Of a stretch of 28,407 bases of DNA, positions 20,189 to 28,407 are shown one piece after another. The notes under the pieces are model-generated. The model was given only the letters and a program-made list of their open reading frames with translations. It was not told where the DNA came from and did not search any database. The stretch is from Rodentolepis nana (Eukaryota; Platyhelminthes; Cestoda; Cyclophyllidea; Hymenolepididae): positions 1 to 28,407 of the forward strand of contig UZAE01000254.1 in assembly GCA_900617975.1 (NCBI GenBank), written 5' to 3'. The position numbers and the translations under genes are program-made. How positions within the stretch are numbered: position 1 is the first letter of the stretch; each line of letters opens with the position of its first letter.

Positions 20189-23100
20189 GTTTAAACACAC
20201 TTGACACCTGATCGGGTCGAGGATGTTTAATCCGCATTGTCTCAGTTAGATTTAGCATGTAATTAGGCACTGAGAATTGGGGTAAAAAAGCGCACATTTG
20301 GTCACAGTTTGGAAAACACAGATGACTAATCTATATCCTTACCTGATTGCTTTCTATTCTCCATGCCTCACCTATTCACAATAAAAACCTTGTAGGAATA
20401 AATTACCTAAAAATAATAAGGACATTATTAGTGAGAACTATATGGAGGCGATATTTTCCTAATTACTTCAATTGAGAAAGCTAGGCAGGCAAATATGTGA
20501 TATAACCGAGAATAAATGACCTTTGATCAAGCGATTGGCTATTGCGATCTGTGCGACCAAGTGGCTCTGAAAACTTTTGCAAGGCAATGTTTTTGGGGAC
20601 CAGCGTGCCCAAGTGTCTGAAACAGGTTTAGTGTTTTATAATATTCAAGCACACCGATATTGTAGCCGGTTGCTACACTGATAAGCAATCTCTATGACAA
20701 GATCTCCTAGTTCTTAAAGGCTCTCAGGATTGGCTAAACTACCGCAAAGCTATAGAAGAAACAGACGTATCACGTGGAACATGCTTATTTGAGAAAGGAG
20801 TTGTAATGGAGAGTTTATTTTAAACTATTCATGGATTATTGATTGACGGTTGTCTGAGTGGTATCCGCCTTCACGACCGTGCTTGATCCCTTTAAGAAGT
20901 ATCCCGGCCGCACCCCCAAGCCTGTCTGAGTGGGCATGGGATTCCTTTGTTCGGCGATGACAACGCTGTGTGCTCCAAAATATTTGCTGGGTGATATCAT
21001 GCATCAGAGACATGTTGCTATGGCTAATATTTCCGAAAAGTTGTTCTAAGTTGAACCCTGTTTATCAATCTATTCTTGTTTATCCTTTTGATGTCCTTCA
21101 AATGATCCCATTTCTGAGAATTTGTATAGCGTTTTTAGGTGAAAATATAATCATGACTAGTTATTATTCTAATATTTCACTATTGCTTTCTACCCTCTAT
21201 CATTGTATAAATTATTATTGAGCATAATTTTGAAACGAACTGCAGCAAGATCTCGCTATAGCAACGCGAACTTGTGATTACCCTTCTTCCGTTTTGGGTT
21301 CATACATTAATACATATTTGGGCAAAGTAATTATATCATGCTTGATAGTGTTTATTGGTGACTGGTGAAAGATTTGCAGTACTAACTATGATGATCCAAC
21401 AGTAACTTTTTTCATATTTAATCGAAAACGCTTGAACTATACATCACCTGCCTCTGCTATACTCAGTTGAATGGAAAATTCTTAAACATGTAACACATAT
21501 TTGGGAGTGAATAACTGACAAGTTACTTTGTTTCTTCATCAATTTGTTAAACATTTATTTCAAAACAACTAGATTTGTGTCAGGCTAATAAATGTTATTT
21601 CCGAAAAGCATTATCATTTCAGATTAAATCATAAATGCAAAATATACTAAATTCATTTCCCAACACGAAAAATCACAAAGTCCAAGTGAAACTTTTATAC
21701 AATATTCTAAAAGGATTATACATCTAATGATATAATTATCAACCATAGTAATTAGTTATTACTTTAAAGGCGGTGTTCTCAAAGGGAAAATTCCGAAAAT
21801 GAGCTCTATGTTTTGTAATACCCACAATCGCCACTGAAATTAAGGCGAATATGGAGGTAAAAGTAGCGCTCTCATTTCAAATAGTTTTACTTTGTGCGTT
21901 TCTATATTTAATACAATCGATTCAATAAATCGCTGCGTGAATATGAGGGCTTATAAATTAATTGCAATTTCGCAAAAAAGGTATCGTCTGTGTAGTTGAC
22001 ACTAAAGTATTCAGAAGATGGGACCACTTTTACCTTTTAAATTGCCACTTGTTTCATGGTAATGAATGATAGCTAGACTTATCTTACTTCAAAACCTATA
22101 ACGCAGCTATCTCCTTCAAATCAAGCTAATGAATATGTACAGCATTTGCAATAAAGAAAGATTATTCGCTCTTTGGTAAATGGGAAGAACAGATTTAACA
22201 AATTATAAATGTTATCAGGGATGAGTATTCATAATCGTTTTCCCACACACTTCTATTAATACTAAAATAATTAATTGATGGAGTAGAATGAGGAGCTAAT
22301 GGTCTAAGACAAAACGACTTTTGTTAAGACTATCTTTTTGCAAAATGGCTTGTTGTCAGTGCGCCTTCCTATCTGTCAGAACGCACAAATTCTCATTTTT
22401 TCTTCGCCAAAAGAACACAAATGGTTTGTGTACCTAATGCAAATTCAGGTCATAATTCCTACACTCTATTTGTGACTGTCAGACAGAAAAAGCGCAGATC
22501 AAAGGAAACTTCCGTTCGTCTCGATTTTCTATGCAATTATGTATTGTTCCTATTTATATGCTTTTACTTATGCGAGGAATACTCTTTTGTTACAAAGACC
22601 ACATGACAATGTCTGCTGGTGTTTACAACTGTTCAAATTTCAAGATATGAAACGAGGTTCCACATTTTATTTTGCTTTGTTTTCATTGCAGGTAAATTTT
22701 TGGAGTAGATGAAAGGGTCCTTGATTAGTGAATAAATACTTATTAAAATTAAGTAACAGCATCTTAATTCAGCGCACTCGATGTTTGATCACAATTCGCG
22801 ATCGAACTTGCGATAAGACAATCGAGCTTTCTCACAAACCTACTTGCCGCTCGTTTCTAGCTTGCCTATGCTGTGCCACTGATTAGTCGATTGGTTCATT
22901 TATTCGATCGATAATTAAAGCAAACTGGAAGATGGAGGAAACTATAGTTTATCTGTTTTCGCTAACTTTAGATACCAATCTACCCGATACTACAAGGAGC
23001 TATTATTTCATGACTTCCATCTCAATAATTTGACACTCCTGTATGCAATACCACTCACCTCTTTTAAGTCTAGAAGTTCATCTTAGTATAACAACGGTTG

Positions 23101-26100
23101 TAAATTCTGTGTAAATGAATAGACGCACGAACATTATTGGCCAAAAGCAATTGAACACACTCTAAAATGGCATTAGTAATTTAGTAACATAATAGTACTT
23201 CTACTGCTGGCGAGCCAATTAGCCATTTAACTCAACACTCCTAAGCCCATGAACTCACACACAAGCACACGAGGCACTTAAGTAATACCTGGAATTCGCA
23301 CCAATTAGAAATCACTAAGAGAGGCTAGTATGTGAAGATATGTTGCATTTGTTTAAACAAGCTTGTACCTCGTGCGCGCAGCAACACATTGCACCATAAA
23401 CAAGCCCATCAGGTCACAAAGTTGGTTGTTTGGCTCCCAATTTATTATTCTCTCTGTGATTTTTTGCTTTATTTAATAGAAAATAATAATGGAGCGTCGC
23501 AGACTCACATCAGAAAACCATGACAGACCCATGCCCCCGCCCCGCAATAACTGTGAGTGGTTATAATAATTTTTGTTTGTTCCATGACTTTTTGTGAACG
23601 TGTACTTGAAGTAGTTCTATGCGCCTCACTGTTTTTTAATGTAAAACTGTATTGAGGGGGTTTCATTTGTATCAATGGTAGCCTGGTGATAAGAGGGGAG
23701 TTTTTTACGTGTGATTTATAAGCCAATTCATTTTATAGGAGCAAGTAAAATAAAGAGAAGAACTAGTTAATTAATAAATTCTCTCGAAATATACGTAGTA
23801 TTCTTGTGGACTGTAACCAATGGGGTGGGATTTAAAAATCAAAGTAAATCTATAACTATTCAAATCCACAAATATTTTGGCCTCTGACAGCTGGATGTAA
23901 TGATCAAGAGTGTTCGATAACTAAGGAGTGTAAGTGCAGGGAAAGTGGAAGGGGTTACTAATTAGCGTCCTTAAAAGAGGGGCTAGGGAGGGACTGTAGG
24001 AATCCAGAGAGCCAATGTTACTATATTATAAGCCTAAGTGCTAAGAATACTCACTCATTATCTTATTACCAGTTTCAGTCTCCATTAACATGAGGAAAAG
24101 TAAGCTTTACGTCCGTCGAACAACACCATCTCCTCCTCCAAGACGTTCTAGATTATCATTCCAAGGCGGTGGATCGATAAGCTCGGAGGAGAACGTACAT
24201 ACACCATCTCCGCCTCCACCTTCTATTCCAGTCAGACAGATACCCCCTCTTATGCCTCGAAGAGCAGTAGATACTCGACAGACCGAGGGAAACAGACCAT
24301 CTCTTAGATCTCAGAGGTCATTTTCCCCTTCAACTTTAAGGTCGGACGAAGATTTGCAGCGAGAAAAGGTAACTATTGATCATTCCCAGAGTTATTGACT
24401 TTAAAGACTTGACTCCGATTCTTAATATGTTACTTGGAATTCATGTTCGGTTAATGTTTGCTTTTCGTAAGTCAATGGCAGAGCAAACCACTTTCACATA
24501 GCTGTCAGAACTGAAATAACGAGATCGGTGCTCATTTGTGTACATTCAAAGATACAGCTGACTAGCAGCATTCGATAATTCGGGTTGAAAAGTGAAGACG
24601 GAAGGTGCTTTTCGCGTAAGTGACACTCTAGGGCGATTTCTTTTCATTAAAGTCAAATGGGTTTCTGTGTGATCCAGTAATTACTATTTAATTATTAAAT
24701 ATTAGTAAAAATATTCATAATTTTATTTGTCCTTACAAGCAAAGTAAAAAATTTGCTGTGTTAAAAACATTTGCTGCCACTAACTAACACGAAAGCCTTA
24801 CTGGAGTAAGTCTAACCGCCTAGGAATCTATTCCAAGAAAAAGTGTCGATAAACGTGCTGGGGGTGGGGGAGGGGGTGGGGTTTAGAAGTGATACCCAAG
24901 GAAAGGAAATTGAAGCGTCTTGTGATGTAATCACCAGTTACCATGTGACTTCTGAGTCACTTTTAATTCTAATTGCCAAAGGTAGGCAAATGCTCCCCTT
25001 TGAATAGTGAATTAAATTTTTAATACGAGATATTTGGTTAATTTACTGATTCATATACGATTTTACCTAAAATCACTAAAATAGTGTCTAGTCTTAATAT
25101 ATAAACACATTTACCCCTATTAAAAGTTTATAAACCATAAGCTAGTTTAATGCAATTAATTAATTAATTTCAAATGCCAGGCGTTTTGAGAGTTATCATT
25201 AGCCCTTTAGCTGATTTCGGGCTTCACAGGGGGAAGGAACATCAAAGTAACAGAAAGTCGAGAGATGGGGAACAGAAGAGTGGTTTACAATTGTAAAAGA
25301 GACAGACACAAAGACAGAGAAAAGGTGAGATGAGTACTGTGAAAGGGGTCGAATATAACATAGAGTGGGGTCATGGTAGTTTGAAGTCAGAAGTCAACTG
25401 CCGGTTAATAGACCTTTTTTGCCGTATGAGTATACGTTGCCCAGGGTGCACCACGTGGAGGTAAGTCTATCGCACACCCCTAATGCAATTTATATTGATA
25501 GATAAATAAATTTGGAGGGAAAATGAAAAATAGCATTATAGTTATTCAAATGCACTTCTTAAATGCTCGTAGTTGAGGAAGAAGTTTCTCTGGTGCTATA
25601 TTATTGTCCAACCACCTAGTCTATATTCAAGTTATATAGAAATTGTGCAATTTCTGAAGAGAGACAGTCGATTCAATATCCCCACCATTCACTCACTGGC
25701 TTGGGACCACAGAAGCCAAAGAAAAGCCTGTATAACAATACGAGAGACGACATAGGTGTATATCAGTGACCTATTAGACATTGCGGTTTAGGATTTATCT
25801 GAGATAATTAGCAAAACGCAACCGTTTGGTAAACATGTACACAATCCATTTTGAAAATCGCAAAATTTTGGTCTAACCGAGAAGAAATCGTCCTGTAAAA
25901 GACACGTTTATTAATTTTTTATCGCTTCTTGGTATATCCTGGATATCACGATTTTAATTAATTATGAGGAAGTTGTTCTGGTATGTATCGGCACGATTGT
26001 ATCGGTACTTTCATGTTAAGTGCAGGTTCTCTAAATGAATTGGTTTTAACATGAACGAAACAATGTCCTTTTCCAGTGCTTACTGAAGAGCCAAATTAAA

Positions 26101-27039
26101 CCTCAATTTCGGCATCACTATTCCACTTTCTTCTACTTCTAACCAAGTTTTAACATCGAAAGTGAGTTTCCCCATGCCAAATATTGGTATCTTGAGTAAG
26201 AATAGGAATAAAATTGATTTAAATATCGAGACAATGAATTAAAGGAATTAATCACTAATTTAAGTATATGGCACAAATAGCACTACAGTTAAGAAATCCA
26301 CTGAAGAGTTCGTATTTCATTTATTTATAACAGAGCAAAGTAGACAAGAATAGAATAGGAATCACAAAATGGCTTTTGTAAATAAAAATTGATACAAATA
26401 CCAACGCACCTGCATTCGATAGGAACACATTCAGGATAATATGAGAATTTAAGAAATTGATTCACACATGATCAAACGACAGTGCGTCCATTTGCACCAT
26501 GGTAAATGGAAAATTGATCCCAAATTAGAACAGTGAATGAGACCAAGTTATGATAGAAGTTTCGGTTGAACCTGGCTTTAAATTTTTGCTGAAAAGAAAT
26601 TGATATTTTTAAACGAATGTTTGATTTACAAACGCCTAGTCGAGAAGTATCACTATAAAGTTAGCTTTTTATCCACTTAAAGTCCAAAGTCTGGCGAGCA
26701 GAGGATACGAAGCTTCCCACTCTTCAGCGTCAGAAAACTAGAGTATCCATTAGATATATGGCAGGAGACTCCGAGGATGAAATTTCAACGGACTCCTCCT
26801 GTGAAGACCTCCCTGTCCCACATCTCCGAGGTCATACCGCTTCTCCATACACCGCCTTTCCCAATTCCATGCCTGCTGGTGCTCCTACACAGTTAAATCA
26901 ACGACCTGGTCAGCCTGTTTCGCCTCCAGCTGCCACGATATCCAATCGACAACAGCATAGATATTTGAAGAATGGGAAAGGACAGGCGGGAGCTTATTCT
27001 AAAGTGGGTGAAAATTTTCGGAACCTCTTTGTAAAATGA
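14181..27039 (+). CDS. Leucine-rich-repeat protein with Ser/Pro-rich, SH3-ligand-bearing tail (10 exons)
   Basis: Exons: 14181-14331, 14365-14509, 14538-14667, 14703-14805, 14930-15069, 16346-16767, 17853-18111, 23480-23552, 24073-24368, 26683-27039; total 2076 nt, 691 residues plus TGA, phases matching at every junction. Residues 1-46 are non-repeat. From about 47 to 220 there are seven to eight 22-23-residue LRRs of the L-x-x-L-x-[LI]-x-x-N-x-[LI]-x-x-[LIM]-P type (for example LANLNISNNNLRTLP, ITYIDFSQNKLSAMP, LRYLSIASNKLRTIP), closed by NPLIFPPYNIVSRGLAHILAYL (given here only as a cap at about 215-236). Then TPPPLPKR (246-253, PxxPxR SH3 ligand), a long Ser-rich acidic/basic region, PMPPPRNN, SPPPRRSR, SPPPPSIP and a C-terminus ending NLFVK. 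No calponin-homology, PDZ or kinase domain is seen, which argues against LRCH and LAP proteins. The 73-nt exon 8 was placed because its phase is the one needed. A cytoplasmic scaffold is an inference. An additional upstream exon or a later start cannot be excluded. Confidence 0.82.
15070..16345 (+). other. LRR-gene intron 5
   Basis: 1276-nt intron (TACAAT/GTAAGT to TTCTTCCGTAG/ATT) separating the last repeat from its C-terminal cap. A 91-codon open frame inside (15711-15986) shows no family resemblance. No repeats are recognised. Confidence 0.75.
16768..17852 (+). other. LRR-gene intron 6
   Basis: 1085-nt phase-2 intron (GAATG/GTAAAT to CTACCCGAG/G). Its 3' third is almost entirely the SINE-like element and its flanking repeats; the 5' two thirds show nothing. 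Confidence 0.75.
17441..17834 (+). repeat. SINE-like element copy flanked by 43-bp direct repeats
   Basis: The element body (about 17484-17791) includes GAGCAACGTATACTCATACG, GGCAGTTGACTTCTAGCTTC, the pyrimidine-rich middle, GTGAAGCCCGAAGTCAGC, ATGATAACTATCAT and an (AAAT)n tail. It is bracketed by 17441-17483 and 17792-17834, which align without gaps at 36 of 43 positions (both contain CCACGTGATAAA). The right repeat ends 18 nt before LRR-gene exon 7, so it sits on the likely branch-point region of that intron. Confidence 0.8.
19806..19878. repeat. G11 tract facing C-rich tract (potential hairpin)
   Basis: An eleven-G run at 19806-19816 followed by AGG is answered by CCTCCCCTACCCCCC at about 19864-19878, giving complementary arms about 50 nt apart in LRR-gene intron 7. 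Confidence 0.6.
20155..20185. repeat. (AT)n microsatellite
   Basis: Uninterrupted alternating AT for 31 nt within LRR-gene intron 7. A shorter (AT)n of 13 nt is at 9181-9193. Confidence 0.95.
23553..24072 (+). other. LRR-gene intron 8
   Basis: 520-nt intron (AACT/GTGAGT to TTATTACCAG). A second AG six nt later (TTTCAG) keeps the frame and would remove two residues, so two isoforms are possible. Nothing else is seen inside. Confidence 0.65.
24860..24881 (+). other. G-quadruplex motif in LRR-gene last intron
   Basis: Four G-tracts of 5, 5, 5 and 4 separated by single T, A, T (24860-24881). Single-nucleotide loops favour a very stable parallel quadruplex, and it is on the sense strand of the pre-mRNA, about 490 nt after exon 9. 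Confidence 0.75.
25148..25490 (-). repeat. SINE-like element copy with 10-bp target-site duplication
   Basis: On the minus strand the element (25480-25158, 323 nt) begins GGGGTGTGCGATAGACTTAC and ends in CATTTGAAATTAATTAATTA. It is flanked by an exact TAATGCAATT at 25148-25157 and 25481-25490, which fixes its boundaries. It lies antisense in the last intron of the LRR gene. The first inverted-repeat arm GTTGACTTC is intact, while the second has diverged. Confidence 0.9.
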
Positions 27040-27609
27040 AGGTTGTAAAGGGCTTCGTTTCGCCACAGGTCCCATCGGAAGGAAAGGTTGGGTTCGAGAG
27101 GATAGAAAGTTAAAATGTAACCACTCCCAATGATTAATGCAGAATTTTCTATAAGCTCACTATCAATGGCCTTTATAATTTTTACCACCACCTGCCGAAA
27201 TCGGACTTTCTTCAATTTAGTCGCTAATTAATATTAAGCATGTATTGTAATTGGCATTATGTATCGAATAGTTATTTACAAATATGTGTACCTAAAGAAG
27301 CCTGCGTTTCATATAATGAAATGGTTCAAAGTCCACAATTTGGAGATTCAGAGTTCAAGTGGGGCAGTTTTAGAGATCAGTCTTCATTAAAAAAGGGAGT
27401 GCAGTAAGTGACATGATTAGGCCATAAGAACTTAGGCAAGCAGACGTTATTTTATGGATTTGAGTTTATATTCTGATGAGGTTTGAACCTAATTTTTAGT
27501 GGCATTAAAGCATATCCATAATACTATTTTGGCTCGATAGTTCAAACCTCTGGCAGTTTTGGATTTGAGTGATAAATGCAATTCATATAAAAATGTATTT
27601 TTCATAACA
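27040..27609. other. Convergent intergenic/3' UTR region
   Basis: Lies between the stop codons of the LRR gene and the short minus-strand gene. No AATAAA is present on the plus strand; ATTAAA variants at 27386-27391 and 27504-27509 could serve the LRR transcript. Confidence 0.4.
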
Positions 27610-27951
27610 TCACACACTGGAGTGTTCAGTTCCGTCGTTAGTCAATCGGAACATTAAACCCATTTTAGTAGGTGTCAACTTTCTTCGGACATAAGGCATT
27701 TCACACTGCTTGTCCAAATCCAAACTGCCTCTAAGAATTCCAGAAACTTTATAATCACATGCATTTGTATGAGCTGAATTATCCAGCTAGGAAATCATGG
27801 ATCTACAGGCAATATATAGGGGTATTATAAGTAGAGTATGATTTTTTCTAACCTCAAGCCTTAGCTCACCTTTGGCGATGAAATAAGCACCGCTATATGC
27901 TGATATAAGTTTATGCAGCTCAGACATGTTTAATTGCGCCCTCTCATTCAT
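27610..27951 (-). CDS. Probable short two-exon gene, family not recognised
   Basis: Exon 1 is 27951-27853 (33 codons from ATG) and exon 2 is 27786-27610 (58 codons plus TGA), joined in phase 0 across a 66-nt intron (GAG/GTTAGA to TTTCCTAG/CTG), predicting 91 residues. Exon 1 starts MNERAQLNMSELHK, with a second in-frame ATG at 27927; exon 2 contains DYKVSGILRGSLDLDKQ and KLTPTKMGLMFRLTN. An acceptor-like TCAACCTCACAG ends 8 nt upstream of the ATG at 27960, so the mRNA may be trans-spliced there or an upstream exon may exist. There is no transmembrane segment or motif I can name. The support is two clean splice sites, an open frame of 58 codons without an internal ATG requirement, and non-simple composition. 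It is tail-to-tail with the LRR gene. It could still be a chance ORF pair or part of a longer gene extending past the right edge. Confidence 0.45.
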
Positions 27952-27960
27952 GCAACTTGC

Positions 27961-28407
27961 TGTGAGGTTGATTGAAAATCACGAGACAAATAATTGCCGA
28001 CAGGAAATGTTTATGCCACTCTGCTAATTAGATGCAGAAAAGTCACTTAAAATGAGATTTTTCAACTGATTTCCTCTTAACCTATACCTATTAGCTGGGA
28101 ACGTGACTGCTTTTGTTTTGTACATGTATCCAATAGGTAATAAGGACATACATAAACAACTATACTTAGGTTTTCTCTTGTATATTGTTGGAGTTGCTTA
28201 GCCATTGACTAGAAGATGAAGTAGGGTGGAATGGCACCTAAAGGATGAGTCACCTGTTGGCATGTAAAAAGATGTAACTTTGTACAGACTCATAAAGGGA
28301 GAATGGGTGTGGTTCCAAGGCCAGCGGCCGGTTTGTTTGGGCCTGGAATTCATTTGCACACATTCATTAACCACCAAGACTATTCATAGTAAATTTGATG
28401 GGTTAGG
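27961..28407. other. Right-edge sequence without a recognised feature
   Basis: About 450 nt upstream of the short minus-strand gene. I see no further exon, repeat or RNA gene in it. Confidence 0.4.

Larger units (their letters stand above)
18112..23479 (+). other. LRR-gene intron 7
   Basis: 5368-nt intron (ACAGAG/GTAAGC to TTTATTTAATAG/AAA). It contains the G/C hairpin (19806-19878), the AT microsatellite (20155-20185) and a GC-rich patch (about 20840-21010). No nested gene could be supported on either strand. Confidence 0.65.
24369..26682 (+). other. LRR-gene intron 9
   Basis: 2314-nt phase-0 intron (GAAAAG/GTAACT to CCACTTAAAG/TCC). It contains the G-quadruplex motif and the TSD-flanked SINE-like copy; the part from 25491 to 26682 shows nothing recognisable. 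Confidence 0.7.

Noticed and set aside
20825..21013. 62-codon minus-strand open frame
   Set aside because: It coincides with a GC-rich patch, which lengthens random open frames; no protein family seen.
22421..22606. 61-codon plus-strand open frame as a possible missing LRR exon
   Set aside because: It lacks a good acceptor and the required 3n+1 length; the 73-nt exon at 23480 satisfies both.
1..28407. CRISPR arrays, bacterial operons, tRNA or rRNA genes
   Set aside because: No regularly spaced repeats, no complete tRNA cloverleaf and no rRNA-like sequence; the gene structure is eukaryotic.

Overview
This is nuclear DNA from an animal, most probably a parasitic flatworm (trematode or cestode). 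All genes are split by spliceosomal introns, the DNA is AT-rich, and many introns are only 28-48 nt long. Introns near the 5' ends of genes are tiny, while those near the 3' ends run to hundreds or thousands of bases; this pattern has been described for schistosome genes. The species cannot be named from the sequence. Gene models were built by hand from protein-family resemblance, splice signals and reading-frame continuity.

Layout. On the minus strand, read right to left, lie three genes in tandem: a complete cytosolic endo-beta-N-acetylglucosaminidase (ENGASE, GH85; 12190-6743, 8 exons, 553 codons), a complete mitochondrial ribosomal protein bL17m (MRPL17; 5828-3946, 2 exons, 209 codons), and the 5' part of a valyl-tRNA synthetase that looks mitochondrial (VARS2-like; 3511-167, 8 exons, running off the left edge). 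The gaps between them are 914 and 434 nt. Diverging from ENGASE on the plus strand is a gene of about 12.9 kb (14181-27039, 10 exons, about 691 codons) for a leucine-rich-repeat protein with a long Ser/Pro-rich tail that I cannot assign to a named family. At the right edge a short two-exon minus-strand gene (27951-27610, 91 codons) is likely but unrecognised.

Non-coding content. A dispersed element of about 320 nt occurs in at least five places: a head-to-tail pair in the MRPL17 intron, a 3' fragment in an ENGASE intron, one copy in the ENGASE/LRR intergenic region and two in LRR-gene introns. It behaves like a SINE (10-bp target duplication, AT-rich simple tail, 5' truncation) but carries an internal inverted repeat of about 17 nt and a 14-nt near-palindrome. 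ENGASE intron 7 holds a second, diverged, tandem-like repeat family. Simple repeats and G-rich tracts are also present.

Function. MRPL17 and a mitochondrial ValRS would both serve mitochondrial translation and are adjacent on one strand. ENGASE (free oligosaccharide processing in the cytosol) and the LRR protein (probably a scaffold) have no evident functional link to them. The most unusual signals are the ultra-short introns, three introns best explained as GC-AG, and the dispersed hairpin-containing element.
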